DNA of 64,000 nucleotides from Bacteroidia bacterium (GCA_037045145.1 JBAOIA010000011.1:248001-312000); one strand, 5' to 3'; shown: positions 1-9,509, numbered from the stretch's first letter. Program-made: numbers and translations. Notes: generated by a model from the letters alone, not told the origin.

Positions 1-2053
1 TCATGTTGTTTCCTGTGTAGTTTAACGGTGTACGGGCTTCAACATATAGTTTAGAATGATTTCCACTTACAGGACCATTATAATCATCTTTCATATAGCA
101 CGTATTGGTTGCAGGGTCAAAGCTCAACCAATGGTTTACATTGCCTGCATTATCTTCGTGGTCAATGGTTAAACTGTTTACAATACTATTGCCTGTAGGC
201 GTTCCTACCATACGCAGGTGATATTGTTTATTTGCATCGCCATATAATTTCAGCAAATCTTTTACATTGGGACTTGTTGTGGCGCTGTGAAGTATAGAAA
301 GCCCTTCATCATCCTTTGATTCTATCATCACCGCAGGTGGATTATTTTGACCATGCACCGTTAATCCAAATGGTGTGCTTATGTGATTGCATGTAAACAG
401 TGCAGTGCCTTCCATCTGAAATTTATACTGAGGAGTAGTGGTAAAAAATCCAATACGATTGTTAGGTGTTGCTGATGCATTGTTGTAAATATCGCTGCAT
501 TGTAGCACGTTGCCTGTATTGTCGAAGAGGGCAACTATATCTTGTATGTTACAATTGCTACTTACCGTGCCGCCAATGTCATTCACTAAAATCACATCCT
601 TAGTTATAGGGTCAACACTAAGTACTTTACCATTTGAATTGCTTGTTGTACTTAAATTTCTTAAGCGCAAACCGCTAATTGCTGATGAGGTAGAATTAAT
701 ATCAACAACATTTGCAGGCGAAACAGACAAATCAAATCCGGTAAAGTGCCCTGTTGGATTGATTTTCAAATCACCACTTGCTGTTGTTTGAAAGTTGGTG
801 TGAATATTATTTCCATAATCATAAGAAATACGAAACTGTGGTACATTTAAGCTACTTAATATTTGTAGTTTGGTAAGAGGGCCGCCTGCAACACCTGACA
901 TGCCTATGCCCACGTTAATATCATTATCTCCCAATATCATTACTTTATCATTAACAGCTGTGGCATTGGTGCCTATAGCTGATGCATTGGAAATACCAGA
1001 TGCCGTGCCACTCCCGCTACCTGCACCAACAAATGTATTTTGATGACCATTTCGGTTGGTAATGCCTGACTCATAGCCTATAAAAGTATTTCTCATGCCT
1101 CTATCATTGTTTTCACCTGAACTCTTTCCGATAAAAGTATTTTGATCGCCCTGTATATTACTTAGCCCAGACTTGGAGCCGATAAATACATTAAACCGAG
1201 CTGTATTAACTATGCCGCTTTGGTAGCCTGAAAACACATTTTCATCTCCTGTTGCAAATTTTCCGCTCTCTGTACCGCAAAAAACATTGTAATTCCCCTT
1301 TATAAAATTTTCTCCAGAAGAATGTCCAAAAAAGGAATTACCATTACCATCATTAATATTTCCTGACCCACTGCCCAAAAAAGTATTTGTACTTCCTGTG
1401 TTATTGTTTCCGCTTAATACTCCCAAAAATGTATTTGCATTACCCTGATTGTTTTCACCGGAGCGACTCCCAACAAATGTGTTCTCATGTTTGTCGTACA
1501 TTTTTCCTGCAAGCCAGCCAATATAGGTGTTGCCGCCAGAATGTACATTATTCATACCAGATTCTTTTCCATAAAAAGTATTGGCATAACCATTGGTATT
1601 ATTAGTACCTGAATATGCCCCCATGAATGTGTTATCAATACCTGTATTGCTCTGCCCTGCGCCTACGCCCACAAAAATGTTATTTGCTCCCCAATTATGC
1701 AGCACCGTTTGATGGTTTATGCCTATTCCTGTATTCGGAAAATTAATATCAGGCAATATATCAAGCACATCATTGCCCGGTGTAAAGTTTAACCCTATGC
1801 CTATGTGACCGGGTGATTTATCTATTATCATCCGTTGGTAGTTAAAAGTTCCTGCTCCGGCATTGGTGTAAAAGTGAATGGGCTGGTCAAGTTCGTGTTT
1901 GATGTTTAAATCGGGGCTTCCCGGTGTGGTGTTCCAACCGACATAATTTGTATTCGCGGAATAAGTATTAGAACTTACTGACACTTGTGCAAAGGTTTTA
2001 TTGATTAATAAAACCCAAAAGCAAGTTAATGCTGTTAAAATTTTACTTTTCAT
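1..2053 (-). CDS. Large secreted repeat protein, tail-fibre/YadA-head-like (3' end outside window)
   Basis: The frame is open from ATG 2053 to the window edge (684 codons, no stop), so the C-terminus is missing. It starts with a signal peptide ending near residue 22 (FAQ). Residues about 126-350 hold some 13 imperfect repeats of about 16 residues with the pattern NTFxGxxSG, followed by a segment (ASAIGTNA...VMILGD) typical of YadA-like heads and of fibre proteins that end in an S74 intramolecular chaperone. I infer an exported, surface-exposed beta-roll adhesin or fibre. The S74/coiled-coil end would lie outside the window and cannot be checked here. It starts 4 nt after the stop of the secreted protein at 2058-2990, so the two are probably co-transcribed. 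Confidence 0.8.
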   Translation of the reverse strand, partial: MKSKILTALTCFWVLLINKTFAQVSVSSNTYSANTNYVGWNTTPGSPDLNIKHELDQPIHFYTNAGAGTFNYQRMIIDKSPGHIGIGLNFTPGNDVLDILPDINFPNTGIGINHQTVLHNWGANNIFVGVGAGQSNTGIDNTFMGAYSGTNNTNGYANTFYGKESGMNNVHSGGNTYIGWLAGKMYDKHENTFVGSRSGENNQGNANTFLGVLSGNNNTGSTNTFLGSGSGNINDGNGNSFFGHSSGENFIKGNYNVFCGTESGKFATGDENVFSGYQSGIVNTARFNVFIGSKSGLSNIQGDQNTFIGKSSGENNDRGMRNTFIGYESGITNRNGHQNTFVGAGSGSGTASGISNASAIGTNATAVNDKVMILGDNDINVGIGMSGVAGGPLTKLQILSSLNVPQFRISYDYGNNIHTNFQTTASGDLKINPTGHFTGFDLSVSPANVVDINSTSSAISGLRLRNLSTTSNSNGKVLSVDPITKDVILVNDIGGTVSSNCNIQDIVALFDNTGNVLQCSDIYNNASATPNNRIGFFTTTPQYKFQMEGTALFTCNHISTPFGLTVHGQNNPPAVMIESKDDEGLSILHSATTSPNVKDLLKLYGDANKQYHLRMVGTPTGNSIVNSLTIDHEDNAGNVNHWLSFDPATNTCYMKDDYNGPVSGNHSKLYVEARTPLNYTGNNM
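985..1680 (-). repeat. In-gene tandem array of ~48-bp units (NTFxGxxSG)
   Basis: Degenerate tandem units of about 48 bp (16 codons) each encode an N-T/V-F-x-G-x-x-S-G core followed by a variable asparagine/glycine-rich loop. The units are diverged at DNA level, which suggests an old beta-roll scaffold and not a recently slipping array. Confidence 0.75.
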
Positions 2054-2057
2054 CTTT

Positions 2058-2990
2058 TTAAAGTTTAATAAATTTATAATAATATATGTTGTTGTTGTGA
2101 GTTTTTAATTTTATAAAATATATCCCTGATTTTAAATTGCCAATATTCATTTCTACAAGGTTAGTGTTTAAATTACTCATTTTATTCATGGGTTGCCCTG
2201 TAATACTAATAACAGAAACATCTTTAAAATAAAATTCATCCGTAACTATTTTCAACCTCTCCTTTACAGGATTTGTGAATTTAATCATCGAGAAATTAAC
2301 GCCCTTATCATTTATATTCGTTGTGGTATCTTCCATAATGGCTATATCATCAATATAATAATAAGCCTGTGATGCAGGAGGTATGTAAATTGTGTCCGTA
2401 TTTGTGTCATCAAAAAAATTGCCTATGGTCATATAAACATAATCGGAATCGGCAATAAAACTACCTTCAACATGAACCCAGTTAAGAGTATCTGTAATTA
2501 TTGAATCAGTATAAAACTGAGAATAATTGCCAACAGGTGCAGGATTACTCAAATTATAATTAACCGTGCTGAATAACAGTCCCATTTTATTACTGGCTAA
2601 ATTAACACATGAATTTGCTAATGAAAGATAATAGGAAACCCTATATTTAACTCCTGTAATTAACGGATTAATTAACTGACAGGTAAAATATTCTCTTTCA
2701 TTACCACCATTGAGGTAAGCAGCAATAAATCCGCAATATGCAGAACCACTATGTGCATATTGATAGCCAAGAAAATTATACGGCACAGAACAATTGTCAG
2801 CAATAAAAGCACAATCATTAAAATAATCTGGACTACCTTTACTCACATGCCACCCCACAGCTTTATCTAACTGGTTGGCATAATGAGGGCACTCTATGGT
2901 ATCTTCAAAACTCGGGTTGGGCACTAAATTAATTTGCGCATTGCAAAGGTTGTAAGCAAAAGTTAAAATAAGTAGTATAAGTTTTTTCAT
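2058..2990 (-). CDS. Secreted protein with C-terminal T9SS sorting domain
   Basis: About 310 residues. A lipophilic signal peptide ends at NAQ, and the mature protein begins with the INLVPNPSFED motif common at the start of Bacteroidota carbohydrate-binding-like secreted domains. The last ~75 residues form a type A T9SS sorting domain (VKERLKI...GIYFIKL...YYKFIKL). ATG 2990 is preferred over the in-frame GTG at 2993; AAAGG lies just upstream. It is the first gene of a pair with the fibre-like protein, whose ATG lies 4 nt downstream. The ligand is unknown. Confidence 0.8.
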   Translation of the reverse strand: MKKLILLILTFAYNLCNAQINLVPNPSFEDTIECPHYANQLDKAVGWHVSKGSPDYFNDCAFIADNCSVPYNFLGYQYAHSGSAYCGFIAAYLNGGNEREYFTCQLINPLITGVKYRVSYYLSLANSCVNLASNKMGLLFSTVNYNLSNPAPVGNYSQFYTDSIITDTLNWVHVEGSFIADSDYVYMTIGNFFDDTNTDTIYIPPASQAYYYIDDIAIMEDTTTNINDKGVNFSMIKFTNPVKERLKIVTDEFYFKDVSVISITGQPMNKMSNLNTNLVEMNIGNLKSGIYFIKLKTHNNNIYYYKFIKL

Positions 2991-2995
2991 CACCT

Positions 2996-3139
2996 TTAAT
3001 TTTTTGTTAATTGATTCAATTGTTCTTTTAGTTGGGCTATTTCGTTTTTCAGTTCGTTTAGCATGGCTGTTACATCTTGCTTTTGGTTTTCGTTTTTTAT
3101 AATAATTTGTTTGACTGTTAGCGCTCCGTTATTTCTAAC
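2996..3139 (-). pseudogene. Decayed C-terminal coiled coil of a fibre-like protein
   Basis: The minus strand encodes an open stretch ending in a clear heptad coiled coil (NGALTVKQ... NELKNEIAQLKEQLNQLTKN, then TAA at 2998-2996), the kind of tail seen on Bacteroidota fibre and S74-associated proteins. The frame is closed upstream by TGA at 3142-3140. Beyond that stop, residues such as LHYTIPVSQM read on in the same frame to about 3210, which suggests one nonsense mutation and further loss upstream. No start codon or signal peptide can be assigned. It is probably a remnant of a paralogue of the fibre gene at 1-2053. Confidence 0.5.
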
Positions 3140-3142
3140 TCA

Positions 3143-3632
3143 CATTTGCGAAACGGGAATGGTGTAATGTAGCGATGGTGGCTGCGGGCTAAGAAAAACG
3201 CAGCATGCGCTTATAGCGCATCAACCTTGCAAGTGCTTCTGTTGTTATCATGGTAGTTTGGTCTAATTTAAGAATTGTAAAATTAAAACTATTCAACTCA
3301 ATTTATCAAATTTTTCTGAAATTACTTCTTACTAGAAGTTTACTCCCTTTTGTCCTTTTCTGAAGCCAAAAACCCTGCATAAGAAAAGAAGGTGTTTTTC
3401 TTTTTACTTCTTTCCATGATGAAAAAACTAACAATAAAAATACTGCCTGAAAAACTGCTTACACGGTTGTATGCTAATAGTTGACAAGTGTTGGCAGGTA
3501 AGCAAGATGTGTACTAAAAAACGTCAGGAGGTGCGTTTGTGGCTTGGCTTACGCCTACAATATCACTGGCGTAACTTGTCCCATTCAAACAATTCTATCC
3601 GTTAGACAATGTTTGTAATACTTAATAATCTG
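3143..3632. other. Intergenic stretch without a supported gene
   Basis: About 490 bp between the coiled-coil remnant and sufS. The proximal part may continue the remnant on the minus strand. The rest contains only short broken frames, with no RNA gene or clear terminator. A stretch at about 3510-3590 reads as a short coding-like minus-strand frame (NGTSYASDIVGVSQA) that has no start and is soon closed, possibly another gene relic. Confidence 0.4.
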
Positions 3633-4901
3633 CTATCTTCTCAACCTACTAATTGCCATCTTCACTCCCTGCACAAGTGTTTCTATCTCGGCCAGGGTGT
3701 TGTAAAATAAAAACGAAGCACGAATGGTTCCGGCAATATTAAATCTTTGCATAACGGGCTCTGTACAGTGATGCCCTGTACGAACTGCAATGCCTAAGGT
3801 GTCGAGGTACATGCCTGCATCCATAGCATTAACTCCTTCTATGATAAAAGATACCACACTGGTTTTTTGATGTGCTGTACCTATAAGCCGAACGCCATCT
3901 ATTTCGGCAAGTAATTTTGCAGCCCTTTCGGCCAACATAATTTCATGATTTACTGCGCCAATGCGGTCTAAGTTATTTAAGTAATCTATGGCAGCTCCAA
4001 ATGCAATGACATCTGCAATGTTGGGTGTGCCTGCTTCAAAGCGGAAGGGAATATCGTTGTAGGTAGTTTTCTCAAAACTCACACTTTTAATCATGTCGCC
4101 ACCACCGCGGTAGGGTGGCATGTTGTTCAGTAAATTTGATTTACCATAAAGCACTCCTACACCTGTTGGTCCCAACATTTTATGTGCAGAAAAACAGAGA
4201 AAATCACAATCTAACTGCTGCACATCAATAGGCTCATGCACTACGGCCTGTGCAGCGTCTATCAATACAGCAACTGTCTTCCCGGTTTTCTTCTCATGCT
4301 GGCGAACGGCATGTACAATGGCTAAAACAGGGTTAATAGTACCTAATGAATTAGAGGTATGGACTACTGCTACAATTTTTGTTCTTATGGAAAGCAACTT
4401 TTCAAATTCAGACAACAACAACTCACCATCATCATTCATGGGAATAACCTTGAGTAATGCCTTTTTTTCCATGCAAAGCATCTGCCATGGAACAATGTTA
4501 CTGTGATGTTCCATAGCAGAAACAATAATTTCATCGCCTTCGCCAATATGTTGACGACCCCAGGTGGCAGCTACCAGATTAATGGCATCTGTTGTACCTC
4601 CGGTAAAAACAATTTCTTCTTCTGTTGCAGCATGAATAAAATTTTTAACCTTTATGCGTACATCATCATAAGCCTTCGATGCCGTTTGCGACAAAAAATG
4701 TACACCCCGGTGTATATTGGCATTATACTCTGAATAATACTTAACCAAGGCATCAATCACCGGTTGAGGCTTTTGCGAAGTTGCTGCATTGTCGAGATAT
4801 ACCAATGGTTTTCCATAAACACTTTGCGACAGCACAGGAAAATCCTTTCTGATGCTTTCTGCATCAAATACTACGGTTGCGGTTTTTGTCAATCTGCTCA
4901 T
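3633..4901 (-). CDS. sufS: Cysteine desulfurase SufS
   Basis: 422 residues, the usual length for group II (SufS-type) class V PLP aminotransferases. It removes sulfur from cysteine as an enzyme-bound persulfide for Fe-S cluster assembly in the cytoplasm. The PLP lysine is K241 in SAHKMLGPTGVGVLYG, and the catalytic cysteine is C379 in RTGHHCTEPVM, the short-loop SufS form. EHHSN (131-135) and the GGGDMI loop (267-271) are also present. ATG 4901 lies 14 nt after the stop of the upstream aldehyde dehydrogenase, so the two form an operon. No sufBCD or sufE genes are in the window. Confidence 0.95.
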   Translation of the reverse strand: MSRLTKTATVVFDAESIRKDFPVLSQSVYGKPLVYLDNAATSQKPQPVIDALVKYYSEYNANIHRGVHFLSQTASKAYDDVRIKVKNFIHAATEEEIVFTGGTTDAINLVAATWGRQHIGEGDEIIVSAMEHHSNIVPWQMLCMEKKALLKVIPMNDDGELLLSEFEKLLSIRTKIVAVVHTSNSLGTINPVLAIVHAVRQHEKKTGKTVAVLIDAAQAVVHEPIDVQQLDCDFLCFSAHKMLGPTGVGVLYGKSNLLNNMPPYRGGGDMIKSVSFEKTTYNDIPFRFEAGTPNIADVIAFGAAIDYLNNLDRIGAVNHEIMLAERAAKLLAEIDGVRLIGTAHQKTSVVSFIIEGVNAMDAGMYLDTLGIAVRTGHHCTEPVMQRFNIAGTIRASFLFYNTLAEIETLVQGVKMAISRLRR

Positions 4902-4914
4902 TGTTCAGGCTTGT

Positions 4915-6471
4915 TTACACATCAAAACGGATACCTTGTGCCAAAGGCAGGCTGGTACCAAAGTTGATGGTGTTGGTCTGTCTGCGCATATAGGCTTTCC
5001 ATGCATCAGAACCAGACTCTCTTCCACCACCGGTTTCTTTTTCGCCACCAAAGGCTCCGCCAATTTCTGCACCTGATGTTCCGATATTGACATTGGCTAT
5101 TCCGCAATCCGATCCTGCTGCTGACAAGAACAATTCCATTTCGCGCATGTTTGATGTAAATATGGATGACGACAATCCCTGCGGAACATTATTCTGCATG
5201 GCAATTGCTTCTTCAATAGTATTATACTTCATCACATATAATATTGGCGCAAATGTTTCTTCCTGTACAATTTTAAAATTGTTTTGCGCTTCAATTACAC
5301 ATGGTTTTACATAACATCCCGATTCATAGCCATCACCGGAAAGAACACCACCTTCAACAATAATTTTTCCACCTTCTGCTTTGGCTTTTTCAATGGCATT
5401 AAGGTAATCCTGTACAGCACCTTTATCAATCAATGGGCCTACATGATTGCTTGCGTCTAAGGGGTTGCCGATTTTTAATTGAGCGTAGGCGTTTTTAATC
5501 ACATCAAGGGTTTTATTGTAAACGCTTTCATGTATAATCAATCTGCGTGTTGAGGTGCAACGCTGACCGGCAGTGCCCACAGCACCAAATACTGAACCGA
5601 TAAGAACCATATTTAAATCGGCCTGTTCAGAAACTATTATTGCATTGTTGCCACCTAATTCAAGAATGGTACGTCCAAAGCGTTCGGCAACCGATTTGGA
5701 AACATGTCGGCCAATGCGGGTAGAACCGGTAAAAGAAACTAAAGGAATGCGTTTGTCATTATTGATTAAGTCACCCGATTCATTACCAATTACCAGACAG
5801 CTTACACCCTCCGGAATATTGTTTCTTTTCAAAACTTCTGCAACAATATTTTGACATGCAATGGCACACATAGGAACTTTGGAACTTGGCTTCCAGATAC
5901 AAACATCGCCACACACCCATGCCAGCATGGAGTTCCAACTCCAAACAGCGACAGGAAAATTAAATGCAGAAATAATGCCTACAACACCCAGTGGATGCCA
6001 CTGCTCATACATGCGGTGCATAGGTCGCTCACTGTGCATAGTGAGACCATAAAGCTGACGCGATAAGCCAACAGCAAAGTCACATATATCAATCATTTCC
6101 TGCACTTCACCCAGTCCTTCCTGAAGACTCTTGCCCATTTCAAAAGAAACTAATTTTCCCAAAGGCTCCTTATATTTACGTAGTTCATCACCCATCTGAC
6201 GTACAATTTCGCCACGCTTGGGTGCCGGCATTAAACGCCATACCTTAAAAGCTTCTTCAGCAGTTTTCATCACTGTAGCATAATCATCTGCAGTAGCGGC
6301 ATCCACACTGCCTATTTTTTGCCCGTCAACAGGTGAATAAGAGTCTATGGTTTTACCTTTTGTGGTAATCCATTTACTGCCTGTGGCAGCACCTTTATTT
6401 ATTTGTGCTATTCCCAACTGTTTCAGCACTTGTGCAATGCCATAATCTTTCTCAACTACTGTGTCTTTCAT
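4915..6471 (-). CDS. Aldehyde dehydrogenase, ALDH7/aminoadipate-semialdehyde type
   Basis: 518 residues. An NAD(P)-dependent aldehyde dehydrogenase with catalytic C305 (GTAGQRCTSTRR), general base E271 (LELGGNN) and oxyanion N171. The segment SAFNFPVAVWSWN plus CIWKPS matches the ALDH7 (antiquitin) group, which oxidises alpha-aminoadipate semialdehyde/piperideine-6-carboxylate in lysine catabolism. The exact substrate is inferred from family resemblance. The start is ATG 6471; a TAnnTTTG box (TAATTTTG) lies 44 nt upstream on the minus strand. It is the first gene of the operon with sufS. Confidence 0.88.
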   Translation of the reverse strand: MKDTVVEKDYGIAQVLKQLGIAQINKGAATGSKWITTKGKTIDSYSPVDGQKIGSVDAATADDYATVMKTAEEAFKVWRLMPAPKRGEIVRQMGDELRKYKEPLGKLVSFEMGKSLQEGLGEVQEMIDICDFAVGLSRQLYGLTMHSERPMHRMYEQWHPLGVVGIISAFNFPVAVWSWNSMLAWVCGDVCIWKPSSKVPMCAIACQNIVAEVLKRNNIPEGVSCLVIGNESGDLINNDKRIPLVSFTGSTRIGRHVSKSVAERFGRTILELGGNNAIIVSEQADLNMVLIGSVFGAVGTAGQRCTSTRRLIIHESVYNKTLDVIKNAYAQLKIGNPLDASNHVGPLIDKGAVQDYLNAIEKAKAEGGKIIVEGGVLSGDGYESGCYVKPCVIEAQNNFKIVQEETFAPILYVMKYNTIEEAIAMQNNVPQGLSSSIFTSNMREMELFLSAAGSDCGIANVNIGTSGAEIGGAFGGEKETGGGRESGSDAWKAYMRRQTNTINFGTSLPLAQGIRFDV

Positions 6472-6514
6472 ATTTGTTTATTTTTATTTGCTGATGTAAT
6501 GTAATTTTAGCCTG

Positions 6515-6522
6515 CAAAATTA
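6515..6522 (-). promoter_or_regulatory. -7 element TAATTTTG for the ALDH-sufS operon
   Basis: A perfect match to the Bacteroidota TAnnTTTG -7 box in the divergent intergenic gap, 44 nt before ATG 6471. No well-spaced TTG -33 element was seen, so the call rests on the -7 box alone. Confidence 0.45.
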
Positions 6523-6542
6523 AGCATTTCAACGCCTTGTCT

Positions 6543-6974
6543 ATGGTAAAAACAACATCTAAAGCATCAATTGCAATAATTATTTTATTGGCACTTGCAT
6601 TACTAACAATAAAAGGCATTAAAAGTTGCCGTTCAACGAATGAAAATACTGAAGTTGCTGCACCTCAATGGAAAGATGATGGCCGCAATAAAAGAAGCGA
6701 GTGGCGCTATCAGCCTTTAGAATACACATCACATGCAAAGTGTCGCATGCAATGTCGCCAAATCAGCGAAGCAGAGGTTTCTGAAATCTTAAGAAGCGGA
6801 ACCATTAACTACAAAAAAAGTAATCTTAATGACAAGCCATGCCCCACCTATGCCATTGAAGGAAATACAAATGACGGACAAAAAGTGCGCATTGTTTTTG
6901 CAGCCTGCAAAACAAATACACGTGTGGTAACAACGATTGACATTGGCAAAGAGCATGAGTGTGATTGCAAATAG
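6543..6974 (+). CDS. Membrane-anchored DUF4258 domain protein
   Basis: 143 residues from ATG 6543; the in-frame TTG at 6537 is less likely. A single N-terminal membrane segment (IAIIILLALALLTI) is followed by a C-terminal domain of about 85 residues with HAKCRMQCRQISEAEV and EILRSGTI, which fits DUF4258, a small fold of unknown biochemical role related to some toxin-like families. The domain ends in a cysteine-rich tail (HECDCK). It is transcribed away from the ALDH gene and ends 9 nt before the convergent T9SS cargo gene. No antitoxin-like partner is adjacent. Confidence 0.7.
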   Translation: MVKTTSKASIAIIILLALALLTIKGIKSCRSTNENTEVAAPQWKDDGRNKRSEWRYQPLEYTSHAKCRMQCRQISEAEVSEILRSGTINYKKSNLNDKPCPTYAIEGNTNDGQKVRIVFAACKTNTRVVTTIDIGKEHECDCK

Positions 6975-6983
6975 ATGTTCACC

Positions 6984-9035
6984 TTATCGCACCATTAAAA
7001 ATTTTCCATAGAAATAAACCGCTTTTGCCGATTTGAGGGTATATAAATAAATACCGTTTTCAAGACCTTGCCCTGACCAATTGTTGCGATAGTCTTTTGT
7101 AGTATAGACTTCACGACCCTGTACATCATAAACAGTTAAACTTATGGGATTACTGAGACCGGTAACTACAAAGCCATCATCCTTATCCCATAATGTTGAA
7201 ATCTTAGGATTGCAATTTTCAGATACAGCAACTTTTGAATTGCAGCTACCGTCATAAACATAAAGAGAAACGGCATTTACTCCCAATGCTGCGATAAAAG
7301 AGGTAATGTCCTGTGGCAAGCTGTTGTAGTTTTCTCCATTTGTACTGATATAATATCTTACCGCACCTTGGTAAGGCTGCCATGTAAATTTATTTCCATT
7401 TGCTGTAAGTATAGGGCAGTTTAATTGTGGTGCTTCCGGTTCAGGTTTATTGACGACATGAGTTGAATCCGCAACCATACAACCATCAGTTGTTGTAAAA
7501 AACATTTTGCAAAAACCTTCTTTAGTAACATCTAACCACGATTGATTATTCTGAAGTGTATCACCATCAAATATCCAGAGAAAAGTGCCGTTATCATTGA
7601 TACCACTCAACAATTCTATCTGACTGTTTACACATCGTGCAACAGTATCTGACAATAGAGATAAAGGCACATTGTAAAAACTAACATGTAAAGTATCAAA
7701 TGCCATACAATATCCTTCTGACCATGCCTGCACCACAACACTTCCGGTGTCGGCCGGAGTAAAGATATTGGTATCGGATGCATAAGGAATGTTGTTTAAA
7801 TACCACATTACGTGTGAACTGTTGGTAGTACAATTTATTTCAGGGAAAGAAGACTCTTTACAAATATTAATATCAGTACCCAGACTTACAGATACTGCCT
7901 GTTTACGGATTATATAAATGGTGTCTGTTGCTTGACAAAATGACCCTAAGTATGCCTGTAAAATATACTGTCCGGTGTCAGCAGGTTGCAAATAAGAAAA
8001 ATGTTGATTTAGCAGCGTATTGTTGAAATACCAATTGTAATTTGCAACGGGTGTTGAAGCAGAATATAAAACAGGTAACGTATCATAGCTGCATGTCCAC
8101 AAATCGCTGCCTAAATCAACAGTCATATTGTTGTAGCTGTAAAATTTTGCAATTGTATCACTAACACTCACAAAGTTGCCACATAAGTCGGAAATAGTAT
8201 TGCCATCGCTGCCATTGGCGGCAAGCAAATAAAAGTTGTTGCTTCCGGCAAATGGCTGAGCAAAAAATAACTCTGCTTCTGTTATGTAAGGATGTGCAGA
8301 ATCACAGCCTACAAAAGTTATACTTACAGGTATTTGTAAGTTACCATTATCATCAGCAAGAATCATATCACTACCACTTGATGTTAGTGTACTGCAAAGA
8401 ACAGGTTCATTAAACTTTACTTTTAAAGATGTTTGTGTACAAGCTATGGTGTCGTTGGATGCATGTGGCGGTGTAACATCAAAAATTAATGCCGTGGATG
8501 CAGAAAAGTCAATGGTATAGCCACTTTGTGAGGAGGAATAGTTACTTATGTTGATAAGGTATGATTCATTTGCAAGAACAGAGATGACACTTTCTGTCTG
8601 ACCACAAGGACCAAAATTTCCATTGGCACCCGTGACACCATTACATCCAATATTGGCATCATAATTACAGCTGACTTCCATTGAAGAATCGTTGTAAATA
8701 TTGCTGCATGACTTTTGTGTGATGTTAAATACTGCCCAATCATAATCATCAGCCACGTTAACCGGTGTAATGCTGAAACTGATTGTTCCGGCAGAATGTG
8801 TTCTGAACAAATACCAAACATCATTTTTTTCGCCTGAAGAAAGACACGAATATGCGTTGTTGATCTCATTGGGAATATTTCCTGACCCCGTATATGATGC
8901 CGTAGTAGAATAGGTTGTCTGACAAATAGGAATAGCACCAAAACAATCTTGCTCGGGCATACCCGATAAATTAGTTTGTGCATGACTGCTGCAAATCCAG
9001 AAAAAACCAATAAGGTGAAGTAAAAAATGTCTCAT
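6984..9035 (-). CDS. Secreted multi-domain protein with C-terminal sorting domain
   Basis: 683 residues. The signal peptide ends at SHAQ. Residues ~28-180 match a Bacteroidota N-terminal domain beginning QDCFGAIPICQ and containing the GSGNIPNEIN...SSGEKNDVWY motifs, often found on gliding-associated T9SS cargo. A region at ~190-300 resembles bacterial Ig-like domain 5, followed by Ig/PKD-like beta modules with paired cysteines. The C-terminus (VYDVQGREVY...GIYLYTLKS...YGKFLMVR) is a sorting domain intermediate between type A and the CHU_C form. I infer surface display or secretion; no enzymatic motif was recognised. Confidence 0.78.
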   Translation of the reverse strand: MRHFLLHLIGFFWICSSHAQTNLSGMPEQDCFGAIPICQTTYSTTASYTGSGNIPNEINNAYSCLSSGEKNDVWYLFRTHSAGTISFSITPVNVADDYDWAVFNITQKSCSNIYNDSSMEVSCNYDANIGCNGVTGANGNFGPCGQTESVISVLANESYLINISNYSSSQSGYTIDFSASTALIFDVTPPHASNDTIACTQTSLKVKFNEPVLCSTLTSSGSDMILADDNGNLQIPVSITFVGCDSAHPYITEAELFFAQPFAGSNNFYLLAANGSDGNTISDLCGNFVSVSDTIAKFYSYNNMTVDLGSDLWTCSYDTLPVLYSASTPVANYNWYFNNTLLNQHFSYLQPADTGQYILQAYLGSFCQATDTIYIIRKQAVSVSLGTDINICKESSFPEINCTTNSSHVMWYLNNIPYASDTNIFTPADTGSVVVQAWSEGYCMAFDTLHVSFYNVPLSLLSDTVARCVNSQIELLSGINDNGTFLWIFDGDTLQNNQSWLDVTKEGFCKMFFTTTDGCMVADSTHVVNKPEPEAPQLNCPILTANGNKFTWQPYQGAVRYYISTNGENYNSLPQDITSFIAALGVNAVSLYVYDGSCNSKVAVSENCNPKISTLWDKDDGFVVTGLSNPISLTVYDVQGREVYTTKDYRNNWSGQGLENGIYLYTLKSAKAVYFYGKFLMVR

Positions 9036-9164
9036 CCGTATTTAGTATGATACGAATTTCTGTTCGCTATGTTGAATACATATCCCGAAAAATCTTACAC
9101 TATAAATTAATCTTCTGCACTATTGAAAATAGCTACTTTTACTCCATCTATTCAAACAACAAAC

Positions 9165-9509
9165 ATGTACGAAAACTATTCGCAACCCATACTCCCTTTT
9201 AAAAAATTCAGTCTCCGGCTGTTTAAAAACTTTCTATGGTCGTGTAGCATACTGTTACTTTCTCTCCTTGCCGGAATGGCAGGATATCACTATCTTGAAG
9301 GATTATCATGGATAGATTCCATGCTGGAGGCATCTATGATTCTTACCGGAATGGGACCACTACACCCATTAACCAACGACTCTGCAAAAATCTTTGCAAC
9401 TATTTATGCCCTTTATAGCGGGGTAGCGTTTTTAACGGCTATTGCTGTTTTTCTGGCACCGGTCATTCACCGTTTTATGCATCATTTTCATTTTGATGAC
9501 GATAATTAA
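9165..9509 (+). CDS. Two-TM protein resembling an ion-channel pore module without a K+ filter
   Basis: 114 residues from ATG 9165; an in-frame TTG 14 codons upstream is less likely. Two membrane helices (residues ~24-46 and ~80-103) flank a re-entrant-like segment SMLEASMILTGMGP, where 2-TM potassium channels carry the TxGYG filter. The canonical TVGYGD is absent. The tail is rich in histidine and aspartate (HRFMHHFHFDDD). Similar proteins in proteobacteria have an SGMGP motif at this place, so this is probably a real family with unknown transport activity. It stands alone. Confidence 0.6.
   Translation: MYENYSQPILPFKKFSLRLFKNFLWSCSILLLSLLAGMAGYHYLEGLSWIDSMLEASMILTGMGPLHPLTNDSAKIFATIYALYSGVAFLTAIAVFLAPVIHRFMHHFHFDDDN

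Noticed and set aside
3130..3145. TGA in the coiled-coil remnant considered as recoding
   Set aside because: TGA ends normal genes in this window (for example kdsB), and no SECIS-like structure or downstream signal is evident. A nonsense mutation is simpler.
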